Shown: positions 9,474 through 19,340, numbered from the stretch's first letter. The stretch: 64,000 nucleotides of DNA from Actimicrobium antarcticum (GCF_039536745.1 NZ_BAAAZE010000001.1:248001-312000), one strand, 5' to 3'. The notes: generated by a model not told the origin, from the sequence alone. A program made the numbers and translations.

Positions 9474-10838
9474 CTAGTTTGCTGCGGCCCTGCCGACTTG
9501 CACCAGATCGCCTTCGGCAAGCGTGCCGGCGGCCTGTTTCAGGCGCAGTGTGTTGAGCTGGAAGTCGTAGCGCGATTGCGCGGCGTCACGTCGGGCGGCA
9601 TACAGGTCGCGTTCGGCATCGAGCACACCGAGGATGGTCGACACACCCGCCTTGTAGCCTTCCTCCTTCAGTTGTCGTGCGCTTTCGAAAGCGATCACGG
9701 ACTTGTCGAGTGCCCGTACCCGAACCATGCCGCTGACGACGCCCTGATAGGCGGCGCGGGTCTGGCGCTCGACCTGTCGACGATCGCGTTCGAGGTCCTG
9801 CAAGGCGGTATCGTGATGCTTGACGGCCTGGCCGGTCTGGGCCGAGGTGGCGCCGCCCTCGTAGATCGGGATATTCAGGCGTACCGCGACATCGTTGGTA
9901 TTGACACTGCTGCCGCCACCGAAGAGGCTGCCGCCAGTGGTGCGCTGGTTGCGCGAGATCGCCAGGTCGACGGTCGGGTAGTAGCCGGCCTTGCGTTTTT
10001 CGATTTCCTGACGGGCGACATCGACGGCTTGCACGCGTGCTTGCAGCAGCAGATTTTTTTCCAGTGCGGAGGTGACCCAGGCATCGGCGTTGAGCGGCTC
10101 CGGCGCGGTCAGGCGGATCGACGTCGGCAACGGCATCAGGTCGGCAGTGGTGGCGCCAGTCATTTCGCGCAAGGCCTGGACCTTGTCGGCAAGATCGTTG
10201 CCGGCTGCGATCACGTCGGATTCCTTGAGCGCGTTGCGGGCCTGCGCGTCGTACAGATTGGCTTTGATGGCCTGGCCGTTCTGGTACTTGGTCGTCGCCA
10301 GATCGAGCTGGCGCTTGATCGACTCATTCTCGCCGCGCGCAAATGCCAGTGCATCGCCTGCGGCCAGAACCGCCATGTACGCCGTCGCGGTGCGCACGAT
10401 CAGATCCTGCTCGGACGCTGCGTAGGCGGCAGCGGCCTGCTTTTCGTTGGCTTCGGATTGCTTCCAGTTGCGCCACGACGCCAACCGGAAAATCGGCTGC
10501 GTGATCGACAACGTCTTGTCATTGGTCGGATAGGAAGCGCTACCGGTCGCGAACACCGCGTTGTCGCTGCTGAGGATGTTTTGCGAGGTGTTGGTGCGCC
10601 CGTACTGAAAGCCCACATTTGGCAGCAGCGCGGCACGCGCTTCCTTGACCGCAAAACCAGTTGCTTCGAATTCGGATCGCATCGCCAGGAACTTGGGATC
10701 GTTATTGCGCGAGAGTGCGTAGATGTCGGTCAGATTTTCGGCTGATACCGGCAGGGACGCACAACTCAGTAACGCGATGGCAAGGAACTGATGCGGTCTG
10801 AAGGTGCTGATGACGCTTGGGATCGAGGTGCGGGTCAT
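9474..10838 (-). CDS. TolC family type I secretion outer membrane protein
   Basis: The 454-residue protein has a cleavable signal (FLAIALLSCASLPVSA) followed by ENLTDIYALSRNNDPKFLAMRSEFEA, the usual start of a mature TolC-family protein. The body has the expected two alpha-helical halves (DLIVRTATAYMAVLAAGDALAFA; RRQVERQTRAAYQGVVSG), and the C-terminal half contains GYKAGVSTILGVLDAERDLY, a characteristic TolC stretch. Length matches the TolC group. I chose the ATG at 10838 because GAGAAAAG lies just upstream and the signal peptide then begins correctly; an in-frame start 19 codons upstream looks spurious. It would form the outer-membrane channel of a tripartite exporter. Its position 78 bp from the start of the giant protein, on the same strand, suggests it serves that substrate, which is inference. 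Confidence 0.93.
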   Translation of the reverse strand: MTRTSIPSVISTFRPHQFLAIALLSCASLPVSAENLTDIYALSRNNDPKFLAMRSEFEATGFAVKEARAALLPNVGFQYGRTNTSQNILSSDNAVFATGSASYPTNDKTLSITQPIFRLASWRNWKQSEANEKQAAAAYAASEQDLIVRTATAYMAVLAAGDALAFARGENESIKRQLDLATTKYQNGQAIKANLYDAQARNALKESDVIAAGNDLADKVQALREMTGATTADLMPLPTSIRLTAPEPLNADAWVTSALEKNLLLQARVQAVDVARQEIEKRKAGYYPTVDLAISRNQRTTGGSLFGGGSSVNTNDVAVRLNIPIYEGGATSAQTGQAVKHHDTALQDLERDRRQVERQTRAAYQGVVSGMVRVRALDKSVIAFESARQLKEEGYKAGVSTILGVLDAERDLYAARRDAAQSRYDFQLNTLRLKQAAGTLAEGDLVQVGRAAAN

Positions 10839-11040
10839 GGTACTTTTCTCACAAATCAGTGTAGGAAAACAATCTCCCTGATGAACCTGAGGCACAACTT
10901 ACGGGCTGTCTGAAACAACTTTTAGTTGCATTTTTTACTATAAAACCAGTCGGCAGTATGGGCCGGTGCTATGACATCCACAAGCTGAATAATTACTTTT
11001 ATTCAATTCCGTTCAGCAATTTTTAATCATCCATACCATC

Positions 11041-12048
11041 GTGGGTTCAATGACAAATGACGGCATGAAAATTGACCGCTGGAGCGCGCACTGGTCACAA
11101 CGACGCGTGCTGCTGCGCTTCGCTTCCGGCGCCTCGACGGCAGCGATTGCGCTTTCTCCCGAGGCGGCCAAGGAACTGGGAACGCAGCTGCACCAGGCCG
11201 TACAAACCTTCGAAAACGAGCACGGCACACTCTGGTGCGAACAGCACAGGCTGCATGGACAGCGCACCGATCGCTGCATGGATGGCGCCCGTCTGCTCAA
11301 TGGCGACAGCGATGCGCGCCGGGTTTATCAACTGATACGCAACCTGCCGCTGACCGGCTTCGAACGGTCATTCAAGATGCGCCAGGGCCAACTCGACAGT
11401 GGCCGCTTTCTGGTGGGGTTTCCGGTCAAGGCGATGGCTGACGCCGATATCGACTACCTGGCAAGTCAGCTGGGCGCGCCGCTGGCATATCGGGCAGCGA
11501 TCGCCGCCACGCTGGCGCAGGCGAATTTCGTGCACGTGGGATTCGAACCGGGCGACGGACAACGCATCTGCAAGATGTATCTCGAATTTCCGGAGCCACA
11601 GGCGGCCGGGCAGCCTCTGTACATTGGCTATAAATGGGATCTGGAAGAGACGCAGCAACAGGCGGTATCACATTACGTACCGACGACCATGCCCGGTAAA
11701 TTGGCGCTGGTCGATCCGGAGGCATGTGCCAGCCTGCAGGACATCCTCGGGCTGGCGACAGAGCGCGTACTGCTGTCGGCGTTACGGTACGTGGAAGTGA
11801 CCGACCAGGACACGCAACGGATGTCGTTCGATATCAACCTGTATCCGGCCGGGCTGCGCATGCGCGATCTGCGACCGATGTTGGCGGCATTGCAGCACCA
11901 TTTTTCGATTCCGGACAAGGCAATGACCGCACTGATGGAGCACATGGCCGACGACGTGGTCGGCCATGTCTCGGCGGGCACCGATCGTCACGGACGTGCG
12001 TTCGTGACGGTGTATCACGCCCGCCCGGAAGCGCTGGCGCCGGCCTGA
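11041..12048 (+). CDS. Conserved-looking protein of unknown function
   Basis: I do not recognise this 335-residue protein. It has no signal peptide or membrane segment and looks like a soluble mixed alpha/beta protein. Two segments resemble each other: VHVGFEPGDGQRICKMYLEF around residues 162-181 and VGHVSAGTDRHGRAFVTVYH near the C-terminus. Each ends in an alternating hydrophobic strand, so an internally duplicated beta-rich fold is possible. A distant relation to ABBA-type aromatic prenyltransferases crossed my mind because of the K-x-Y strands, but I cannot support it. The start is uncertain: GTG at 11041, ATG at 11050 or ATG at 11065, none with a strong ribosome binding site. It is divergent from the tolC-like gene with about 200 bp between, and convergent with the SapC gene. 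Confidence 0.75.
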   Translation: MGSMTNDGMKIDRWSAHWSQRRVLLRFASGASTAAIALSPEAAKELGTQLHQAVQTFENEHGTLWCEQHRLHGQRTDRCMDGARLLNGDSDARRVYQLIRNLPLTGFERSFKMRQGQLDSGRFLVGFPVKAMADADIDYLASQLGAPLAYRAAIAATLAQANFVHVGFEPGDGQRICKMYLEFPEPQAAGQPLYIGYKWDLEETQQQAVSHYVPTTMPGKLALVDPEACASLQDILGLATERVLLSALRYVEVTDQDTQRMSFDINLYPAGLRMRDLRPMLAALQHHFSIPDKAMTALMEHMADDVVGHVSAGTDRHGRAFVTVYHARPEALAPA

Positions 12049-12058
12049 CCCGAACGGC

Positions 12059-12832
12059 TTAATGCACCACGTCGCTGGCAGGCACTGGCGTGCTGTCCAG
12101 CGCGGCAATGCGGCGCGCATCGAGACGCTTGGCCAGGCGCGCAATATTGTTCAGCGAGAGCAGATGCGCATAGACCCAGCCCAAGTAACCCGTGCGTACC
12201 AGCTCCAGCATGCTGGCATCGTCGAGCGCGTCGAGTTTGGCTTCGTCGACGACCCACAACCCTTCCAGCGTCTGCTTCTTGCCATCGCGCTCGATCGTGA
12301 TGACCTTGGACGTCAGGATGCCAAGTTCGGCCAGCTTTGCTGCAAAAGTGCTGGTGCGCCGCATTTCGCTATGGAACAGCCGCAGGAATTCGATCACGTT
12401 ATTGAGGTAGTCGGATTGGGCGCCATCCACTGCAAACAGTCCTTCACCGCGCTCCTCATTGAGGCCGCCGTAAGCTTCGTCCACACAGACGGTCAGCGAT
12501 TCGGCATCGTCGGTGCCGGCCAGCACAAAGGGATAACGACGGATGAAGGCAGGGATGTACGTGCCCTCCTCCCACTTGCCGGACGCCGACACCATCAGGT
12601 TTTCCTTGTCACCGAGGCCGACCAGCGCTGCCAGTGTGAAAGGGCCGCCTTCCTTGCCGACAAAGACGATCGGGTAGTCGCGTGACGCTTCCGCAAACTC
12701 GCTTCCGGCCAGCAGGACCGAATTGGTGTTGGCTGCGAACGTGAAGTGGTCAGACTTCAAATCGAGCTTGAGATTCTGATGGCGTGCGCGGTTGAGTGCA
12801 ATGGCGCGCTCGTAAAAAATCATGGTGGTCAT
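12059..12832 (-). CDS. SapC family protein
   Basis: The 257-residue protein has the SapC family layout: an N-terminal IALNRARHQNLKLDL, then YPIVFVGKEGGPFTLAALVGL, GTYIPAFIRRYPFVLAG and AYGGLNEERGEGLF. The first SapC was described in Campylobacter surface-layer export, but most proteobacterial members, including soluble ones like this, have no demonstrated function. There is no signal peptide. I chose the ATG at 12832, preceded by AGAAAGA; translation upstream of it is unlike the family. It stands alone, convergent with the 335-residue protein and followed upstream by a 515-bp gap. Confidence 0.85.
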   Translation of the reverse strand: MTTMIFYERAIALNRARHQNLKLDLKSDHFTFAANTNSVLLAGSEFAEASRDYPIVFVGKEGGPFTLAALVGLGDKENLMVSASGKWEEGTYIPAFIRRYPFVLAGTDDAESLTVCVDEAYGGLNEERGEGLFAVDGAQSDYLNNVIEFLRLFHSEMRRTSTFAAKLAELGILTSKVITIERDGKKQTLEGLWVVDEAKLDALDDASMLELVRTGYLGWVYAHLLSLNNIARLAKRLDARRIAALDSTPVPASDVVH

Positions 12833-13347
12833 CGATATCTTTCTGGGCGCAGTTGGGGGGTGAGCTGCGCGATCCAGGAACGCGCAGTGAGGCGGTCTCA
12901 AACCGCTTGATTATATTGGCATAAGTCGGCATGGCAATATTTTTTTGACATCGTGCTACGCGCGGTCGATCTATCGGAGCAGTTTCAGTAATGTGCACTC
13001 ATCACACCATGTGCAATTGCGCGCGCGCTCGGGCACAAGAAATAGACAAAAAGACGCTTGGAAATATCTCTATATGGTTGCGATGCGGAGAGCCTTGCCA
13101 ACACATTCTATGTACGCTGACGCGCTTAAACAAGTAATCCGCCACATTAGCGTCTGTCGGTGGCGTAACATCAAAGCAGGGCTCTCAAACTTTACTCTTT
13201 TATTTTCTGCTACGGCCTGCGCACGCCGATAAAAAAACTCAAGAATGAAGAATTGCATCCGCTGTCAATGTCAACCGTATTCACAAAAATTTCTCTTCCG
13301 AATGCCTCCGATCCGGGCAGAAAATAGATTAAATAGAGAAAATTACT
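12833..13347. other. Intergenic region without recognisable gene
   Basis: These 515 bp separate the divergent SapC and GGDEF/EAL genes. Base composition is visibly more AT-rich than the neighbours, mainly in the right half. A short open frame of 95 codons on the plus strand (12945-13232) has no family resemblance and no ribosome binding site. I see no RNA gene, inverted repeat or insertion sequence. It presumably holds the promoters of both flanking genes. Confidence 0.6.
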
Positions 13348-15453
13348 ATGGAACTTGCCCACTTCATTCTTCAGAATACCGAACAAATTCTACATGCGTG
13401 GGAGACGTTTGCCCGAAATATTCATTCTGCGCGCGACATGACCGTCCTGGAATTACGGGATCACTCAAGAGGCATGTTGAGCACCATCGTTGGCGATCTT
13501 ACAAATCCTGCTATTTCCGACGATAAAACAGATAAATCGGGCAAACCGCTCCCGCGAAGCGCTCGGGACACCTATGCGGCTCTACATGGCGAGGATCGCG
13601 AACTGGCAGGGTTCAGCATTAGCGAAACGATTTCCGAATTTCGCGCTTTGCAAGCCAGTATCCTGGGCATGTGGGACGATGCAAACAAGACAATACCGCT
13701 GTCTAAAGATCAACTAACTTTGTTTAATGAAACTATCGATCAGGCACTTTCCGAGTCACTGGAACAATACTCGACTGATTTGAAACGTTATGCCCGGTTA
13801 TTTCGCACAGTTCTCTCCTCAACACCTGACCTCAATTGCATGTTCGATGCAGACGGTCGAATAATTTATGCAAACAGCACGTTTGCCGAATTCTACAACC
13901 TGACGACAAAAGACATTATCGGGAAAAACTTGCATGAATTCGACGCTTTTAATGCGGATGTCGTGCAGGAAAAACTACAACAAGTAATCGCTACCATGTT
14001 GACGTTTCGGGGAGAGATACCATTTACCTCTCCGTGGGAAAATGAAATTATTTACGAATACTTCTTTATACCTGTATTGGATGAAAAAGAAGCCGTTGAA
14101 AGTATTTTATTGACAGCGCGTGATATTAGCGAGAGCAAAAAGCTGACTGAAAAAATAAGCACAAGTGCTAACTATGACTCTTTGACTGGCTTGACCAACC
14201 GCAGCCTTTTTCGTGATCGGATGGACTGGGAAGTCCAACGTTCCGAGCGGAGTGGCCTGCCAATTGCCTTGTTTTTTATTGATCTCGACGGATTCAAGGA
14301 AGTCAATGATTTGCTGGGCCACGATGCGGGTGACCTGTTACTGCAGCAGGCTGCCGAGCGTATCGGTTCTTGCGTGCGTGGTACAGATACCGTTGCACGC
14401 ATCGGTGGTGACGAATTTACCGTCATTCTCTCTGAGGGTAAAAGCCCGTCAAGGGTCGACATTATCGCGCAGCAAATGGTCGATGAACTATCCAGACCTT
14501 TTCAGATTAATGACAGGGATATAAACATATCCGGCAGCATCGGCATTACTATTTATCCGCAAGATGCAATGACAACCGAAAGCTTGATGAGAAATGCGGA
14601 TCAGGCAATGTACGGAGCGAAGAAAGCCGGCGGTGGCGGTTTCTGCTTCTTCGACACGCGCATGAGAGATTCAGCCTCGACACGTCTCAAAGAAATCGAG
14701 ATGTTGCGCCATGCCCTGCGGGAAAACCAGTTTGTCGCCTATTACCAGCCCATTGTCAATCTATCGACAGAGCAGATTGTAAAGGCAGAGGCATTGGTAC
14801 GATGGCACCATCCTCAGCGTGGCTTGGTGATGCCGGATGAGTTTATCGGACTTGCCGAGGAAATCGGCCTGATTAGCGAAATCGATGACTGGATGTTCGG
14901 CGAAGCCGTACTTTGCTCCAAGAAATTTAGTGCGTTGATTGATGCGCCTTTCCAAATCAGCGTCAACAAGTCCGCGCTGGATTTTACCAACAAGGTACCG
15001 ACAAAAAATCTGGCTATTTACCTCGCATCGTTCAAACTGGATAAAGGAACAATATGCGTTGAGATTACCGAAAGCGTACTTCTCAATGATTCGTCGATTG
15101 TCATCGACAAGCTCGCGGAGCTTCAAAAAGCTGGAATTCAATTGGCAATCGATGACTTTGGTACTGGATATGCCTCGATGTCTTTCCTGAATAAATTCAA
15201 AGTCGATTATCTTAAAATAGATCGATCGTTCGTACAAGACATGGCAGCGAACAAGGATAGTCGTATATTTGCGGAGACTATCATTGTGATGGCCCATAAG
15301 CTGGGATTAAAAGTCATCGCGGAAGGCGTTGAAACAGTTGGTCAACGCGACTTGCTCAAGGCAGCAGGATGCGATTATGCACAAGGTTATTTCTTTTCAA
15401 GACCGGTGCCGCTTGAAAACTTTGAGCGATTGCTGCAGATTATAAAAACCTGA
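13348..15453 (+). CDS. RsbR-like sensor / PAS / GGDEF / EAL cyclic-di-GMP enzyme
   Basis: This 701-residue soluble protein combines four parts. Residues 1-135 (ILHAWETFARNIHSA, LRDHSRGMLSTIVGDL) resemble the RsbRD N-terminal sensor domain. About 150-270 is a PAS domain (LFRTVLSSTPDLNCMFDADG). About 275-435 is a GGDEF diguanylate cyclase domain with an intact G353-G354-D355-E356-F357. About 450-695 is an EAL phosphodiesterase domain with E481-A482-L483 and the catalytic motifs DDFGTGYAS, KIDRSFV and EGVET. Both enzymatic halves therefore look active, so net synthesis or breakdown of cyclic-di-GMP cannot be read from sequence. No membrane segment is present, so sensing is probably cytoplasmic. 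Codon use is more AT-rich than in the adjacent mutS, which may indicate a more recent arrival. Confidence 0.93.
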   Translation: MELAHFILQNTEQILHAWETFARNIHSARDMTVLELRDHSRGMLSTIVGDLTNPAISDDKTDKSGKPLPRSARDTYAALHGEDRELAGFSISETISEFRALQASILGMWDDANKTIPLSKDQLTLFNETIDQALSESLEQYSTDLKRYARLFRTVLSSTPDLNCMFDADGRIIYANSTFAEFYNLTTKDIIGKNLHEFDAFNADVVQEKLQQVIATMLTFRGEIPFTSPWENEIIYEYFFIPVLDEKEAVESILLTARDISESKKLTEKISTSANYDSLTGLTNRSLFRDRMDWEVQRSERSGLPIALFFIDLDGFKEVNDLLGHDAGDLLLQQAAERIGSCVRGTDTVARIGGDEFTVILSEGKSPSRVDIIAQQMVDELSRPFQINDRDINISGSIGITIYPQDAMTTESLMRNADQAMYGAKKAGGGGFCFFDTRMRDSASTRLKEIEMLRHALRENQFVAYYQPIVNLSTEQIVKAEALVRWHHPQRGLVMPDEFIGLAEEIGLISEIDDWMFGEAVLCSKKFSALIDAPFQISVNKSALDFTNKVPTKNLAIYLASFKLDKGTICVEITESVLLNDSSIVIDKLAELQKAGIQLAIDDFGTGYASMSFLNKFKVDYLKIDRSFVQDMAANKDSRIFAETIIVMAHKLGLKVIAEGVETVGQRDLLKAAGCDYAQGYFFSRPVPLENFERLLQIIKT

Positions 15454-15687
15454 ATGCAGATCGGGACACCGTTGCGATAATATTCTGATTTGGCATAGCT
15501 GTTGGTGGGATATGCGGCACACTGCACCGCGTGCCAGACGCGACGGGGAAAAATGTTGTTGACGCTACCAAAATGTCAACGATGCGCAATCCCTTCCGCC
15601 GCCTTGGAGTCCACAGCCATCTGGTATCCTCTATCGTTCGCTGGCATACCTGCCCCGACGACCTTCCGGAACTGAAAAATTACCCCC

Positions 15688-18369
15688 ATGGCTGTTGAAT
15701 CAAAAAAATCCCTGGAAGCGCCCAAGGACAACCACACCCCGATGATGGTGCAATACCTGGGCTTGAAAGCCAACCATCCCGACATTTTGCTGTTCTATCG
15801 GATGGGCGATTTTTACGAACTGTTTTTTGAGGATGCGGTCAAGGCGTCGCGCCTGCTCGGCATCACGCTGACCCAGCGTGGCAATTCGAACGGCGTGCCG
15901 ATCAAGATGTGCGGTGTGCCATTTCATGCTGCCGACCAGTATCTGGCCAAACTGGTCAAGCTCGGCGAGTCCGTGGCGCTGTGCGAGCAAATCGGCGACC
16001 CTGCCACCAGCAAGGGACCGGTCGAACGCAAGGTGGTGCGGGTGATCACGCCGGGCACGCTGAGCGATGCCGACCTGCTGCCAGAAAAATCCGATCGCTG
16101 CCTGCTGGCGCTGTCGGTTCTGCCGCAGCGCAAGAACCTGAGCGTCGGACTGGCGTGGCTGTCGATGGCCAGCGGTGCGTTGCGGATGATGGAGTTTGGG
16201 TGCGATGCGAAGAGCCTGGATGCGCGACTGAAGCAGGAAATCGAACGCATCGCGCCCGCCGAGATCCTGATCCCGGACGCCACCGATGACTGGCTCAATG
16301 ATATTGCGCTGGTGGCACGCACCCCGGTGCCGCAATGGCATTTCGATGCGGCCAATGGCCACAAAGCGCTGCTCGATCAGCTCGGCATCGCCACCCTGCA
16401 AGGTTTTGGCATCGCCGATCAAGGTGCCGGCAGCGGCGCTGCGGGCGCGCTGCTGTGGTACGCACAAACGACCCAGGGCAAAGGTTTGCAGCATGTGCGC
16501 ACGCTCACGGTCGAATCCGAAAACGAATTTGTCGGCCTCGATGCGCCGACCCGGCGCAACCTCGAACTGACCGAAACCATCCGCGGCCAGGAAGCCAGCG
16601 TAAGTACGCCGACGCTGTTCTCCCTGCTCGACCATTGCCGCACCGCGATGGGTTCGCGTCTGCTGCGCCACTGGCTACATCATGCGCGGCGTGACCAGCG
16701 CGTGGCGCAAGCCCGCCACGTCGCGATCCACGCGCTGATGGACACCACGGACATGGCAACCATTGTGCAGACGCTGGCATCGGTACCCGACATCGAGCGC
16801 ATCACGACCCGTATTGCCTTGCTGTCGGCGCGGCCACGCGATCTGGCTGGTTTGCGCGGCGGCTTGCAGCAATTGCCGGCGCTGCGGGATGGCATTGCGC
16901 AGTGTCAGCAAAAGAACGAAGCGCCGCTGCTGCAGGCGATCCATGCAGCACTGGCGACACCCGACAGCTGCCTCGGCCTGATCGAACGCGCGATTGCGCC
17001 GGAACCGGCGGCAATGGTGCGCGATGGCGGCGTGATTGCGCGCGGCTTCGATGCCGAACTCGATGAATTGCGCGGCTTGTCAGAGAACGCCGGCCAGTAT
17101 CTGGTCGACCTCGAAACACGCGAACGCGCCCGCACCGGCATCGCCAACCTGCGTGTCGAATACAACAGGGTGCATGGCTTTTACATCGAGGTGACGCACG
17201 GCCAGACCGAGAAAGTGCCGGACGATTACCGTCGCCGCCAGACCCTGAAAAACGCCGAGCGCTATATCACGCCGGAATTGAAAGCCTTCGAAGACAAGGC
17301 GCTGTCGGCACAGGATCGTGCACTGAGCCGTGAAAAAATCCTGTACGAGCAATTGCTGCAGGACCTCGCGCCACACATCGGCACGCTGCAGGACATCGCT
17401 CATGGCCTGGCACGACTGGACACGCTTGCCGCGCTGGCGGTTCACGCTACACGACACGACTGGCGCGCGCCCACATTGGTGTCCGAACCGGCAATCCTGA
17501 TCGAACAAGGCCGGCATCCGGTGGTTGAAACCATGATCGAGCGCTTCATCGCCAACGATTGCGTGCTTGATGACGAACACCGGCTACGGCTCATTACCGG
17601 TCCGAACATGGGCGGTAAATCGACTTACATGCGCCAGGTCGCACTGATCACGCTGCTGGCCTACGTCGGCAGTTTCGTGCCGGCCAGCGCTGCCACGATC
17701 GGTCCGATCGACCGCATCTTCACGCGCATCGGCGCCGCTGATGATCTCGCTGGCGGGCGCTCCACATTCATGGTCGAGATGACTGAATCCGCAGCGATCC
17801 TGAATGGCGCGACCGAACAGTCGCTGGTGTTGATGGATGAAGTCGGCCGCGGCACGTCGACCTTCGACGGTCTGGCACTGGCCTGGGCGATCGCCAGGCA
17901 CATGATTGAAAACACCCGCTGCTTCACGCTGTTCGCCACCCATTATTTCGAGCTGACACAACTGGCAGACATGCACCCAAGCGCTGCCAACGTGCATCTG
18001 TCGGCCATCGAGCACAAGGACAGAATCGTGTTCCTGCACGCGGTACAGGATGGTCCCGCATCGCAGAGCTACGGATTGCAAGTGGCGCAACTGGCGGGCG
18101 TGCCACAACCGGTGATACGCGCCGCACGCAAACACCTTGCCATGCTGGAGAACCAATCCGTGCAGCAAACGCCGCAGTTCGATCTGTTTGCCGCCCCGTT
18201 TGCTGACCCGTTGGACGAAAGCAGTTTCACCACACCGACGCCGGAGATAGCGCAAGCAAGTGCGCTTCTGACGGCGCTCGATCAGATCGATCCCGACGCG
18301 TTGACGCCACGCGAAGCACTAGAGCAGTTGTATCAGCTCAAGCGCATCGCCAGCGCAGCAATGGATTGA
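15688..18369 (+). CDS. mutS: DNA mismatch repair protein MutS
   Basis: This is an 893-residue MutS, near the usual bacterial length. The mismatch-contacting F-x-E motif is at F42-Y43-E44 (GDFYELFFEDA). The C-terminal ATPase has Walker A GPNMGGKST at 638-646, Walker B LVLMDEVGRGTSTFDG, and the ATHYFELT segment. The C-terminus (LDQIDPDALTPREALEQLYQLK) is the tail used for tetramer formation in E. coli MutS. It recognises mismatches and recruits MutL. The ATG at 15688 gives the usual N-terminus (HTPMMVQYLGLKANHPDILLFYRMGD). The following gene starts 7 bp after its stop, so the two are probably co-transcribed. Confidence 0.98.
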   Translation: MAVESKKSLEAPKDNHTPMMVQYLGLKANHPDILLFYRMGDFYELFFEDAVKASRLLGITLTQRGNSNGVPIKMCGVPFHAADQYLAKLVKLGESVALCEQIGDPATSKGPVERKVVRVITPGTLSDADLLPEKSDRCLLALSVLPQRKNLSVGLAWLSMASGALRMMEFGCDAKSLDARLKQEIERIAPAEILIPDATDDWLNDIALVARTPVPQWHFDAANGHKALLDQLGIATLQGFGIADQGAGSGAAGALLWYAQTTQGKGLQHVRTLTVESENEFVGLDAPTRRNLELTETIRGQEASVSTPTLFSLLDHCRTAMGSRLLRHWLHHARRDQRVAQARHVAIHALMDTTDMATIVQTLASVPDIERITTRIALLSARPRDLAGLRGGLQQLPALRDGIAQCQQKNEAPLLQAIHAALATPDSCLGLIERAIAPEPAAMVRDGGVIARGFDAELDELRGLSENAGQYLVDLETRERARTGIANLRVEYNRVHGFYIEVTHGQTEKVPDDYRRRQTLKNAERYITPELKAFEDKALSAQDRALSREKILYEQLLQDLAPHIGTLQDIAHGLARLDTLAALAVHATRHDWRAPTLVSEPAILIEQGRHPVVETMIERFIANDCVLDDEHRLRLITGPNMGGKSTYMRQVALITLLAYVGSFVPASAATIGPIDRIFTRIGAADDLAGGRSTFMVEMTESAAILNGATEQSLVLMDEVGRGTSTFDGLALAWAIARHMIENTRCFTLFATHYFELTQLADMHPSAANVHLSAIEHKDRIVFLHAVQDGPASQSYGLQVAQLAGVPQPVIRAARKHLAMLENQSVQQTPQFDLFAAPFADPLDESSFTTPTPEIAQASALLTALDQIDPDALTPREALEQLYQLKRIASAAMD

Positions 18370-18376
18370 GCGGCAG

Positions 18377-19318
18377 ATGCTGAATCGATCACTTGCGGCG
18401 TCGCTGATCGGCCTCGCGCTCCTCTCCGGCATGCCGGTGCGCGCTGCCGACAACAGTTTCAGTATGGCGGTGATTGCACCGAGCGATGACAGCGCCTTGC
18501 GACAAGCCATCATCGACACCGATGACGATAATCTGGCCTTCGTGGTGGTCAACGGCATCAAGGCGACCAGTGAAGCCTGTACCGATGCGACCTATCTTGA
18601 ACGGAAAATCCTGTTCGATAACGCCAAGAACGGGTTGGTTGTGTCACTGGCAGGGTCGGACTGGACCGGATGTAAAAGTACCGCCGGCAAGTCGATCGCC
18701 ATCGAACGCCTGAACCGGTTGCGCGAACTGTTTTTTTCAGAGGACTTTTCTTTTGGAGCCACCAAAATTCCTCTGACACGCCAGTCCAGCGCACCGAAAT
18801 TTCGCAGCTATGCCGAGAACAGCCGCTGGGAATTTGGTCCGGTGATGTTTGCGACGCTCAATCTTCCGTCGGACAATAACCACTTCCTGAGCGCGGCCGG
18901 CCGCAACAACGAATTCGAAGATCGGCTGATCGCCAACCGTGAATGGTTGCAGCGGCTGGTGACTGTCGCGACCATGCGAAAAATGGAAGCCATCGTGTTG
19001 TTCAGTGATAGCGATCCGCTCGCATTGCCAGCCGCGCCCGTGCCGCGCCGTGACGGATATACCGAGATGCGCACCCAGCTGACGCACCTTGCAGGACGTT
19101 TTCACGGGAAAATTTTAGTGATCCACGATGATGTTCGCCCGGGCGCCGGTCCGCTCGGCGCAATCCGCTGGTCGAAAAATCTTGGCACGCTGGCCATCGG
19201 ATCACGCTGGGTGCGGTTGCATGTCACGCCGGGCGCCGACATGATCTTTGGTATCAGTACCAGCGGTGGCGTGACCTCCAGCCGCAGCGGCAATGAAAAA
19301 GCCGCCACCATGAAGTAA
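18377..19318 (+). CDS. Secreted or periplasmic protein of unknown function downstream of mutS
   Basis: The 313-residue product begins with a clear signal peptide (MLNRSLAASLIGLALLSGMPVRA-ADN), so it should be exported. The mature part contains FVVVNGIKATSEAC, WEFGPVMFATLNLPSDNNHF and HGKILVIHDDVRP. The spacing of Asp, Asn and His residues (NLPSDNNHF, VIHDD) recalls calcineurin-like phosphoesterases, but the canonical GDxxD/GNHD motifs are absent, so I leave the function open. It lies 7 bp behind mutS and ends inside a strong intrinsic terminator, so it appears to be the last gene of a two-gene unit. Confidence 0.8.
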   Translation: MLNRSLAASLIGLALLSGMPVRAADNSFSMAVIAPSDDSALRQAIIDTDDDNLAFVVVNGIKATSEACTDATYLERKILFDNAKNGLVVSLAGSDWTGCKSTAGKSIAIERLNRLRELFFSEDFSFGATKIPLTRQSSAPKFRSYAENSRWEFGPVMFATLNLPSDNNHFLSAAGRNNEFEDRLIANREWLQRLVTVATMRKMEAIVLFSDSDPLALPAAPVPRRDGYTEMRTQLTHLAGRFHGKILVIHDDVRPGAGPLGAIRWSKNLGTLAIGSRWVRLHVTPGADMIFGISTSGGVTSSRSGNEKAATMK

Positions 19319-19340
19319 TTCCATGGCGGCGGCTCTTTTG
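19298..19340 (+). terminator. Intrinsic terminator overlapping the end of the mutS downstream gene
   Basis: The arms at 19300-19312 and 19322-19334 pair over 13 positions with one mismatch, around a 9-nt loop, followed by CTTTT. The stop codon TAA (19316-19318) lies in the loop, so the last codons form the left arm. Confidence 0.85.

Noticed and set aside
9471..10745. Plus-strand open frame of 424 codons opposite the tolC-like gene
   Set aside because: It has no family resemblance, while the minus-strand frame is a clear TolC-type protein.
12945..13232. 95-codon plus-strand frame in the gap before the GGDEF/EAL gene
   Set aside because: No ribosome binding site, no resemblance, and composition not like a coding sequence.
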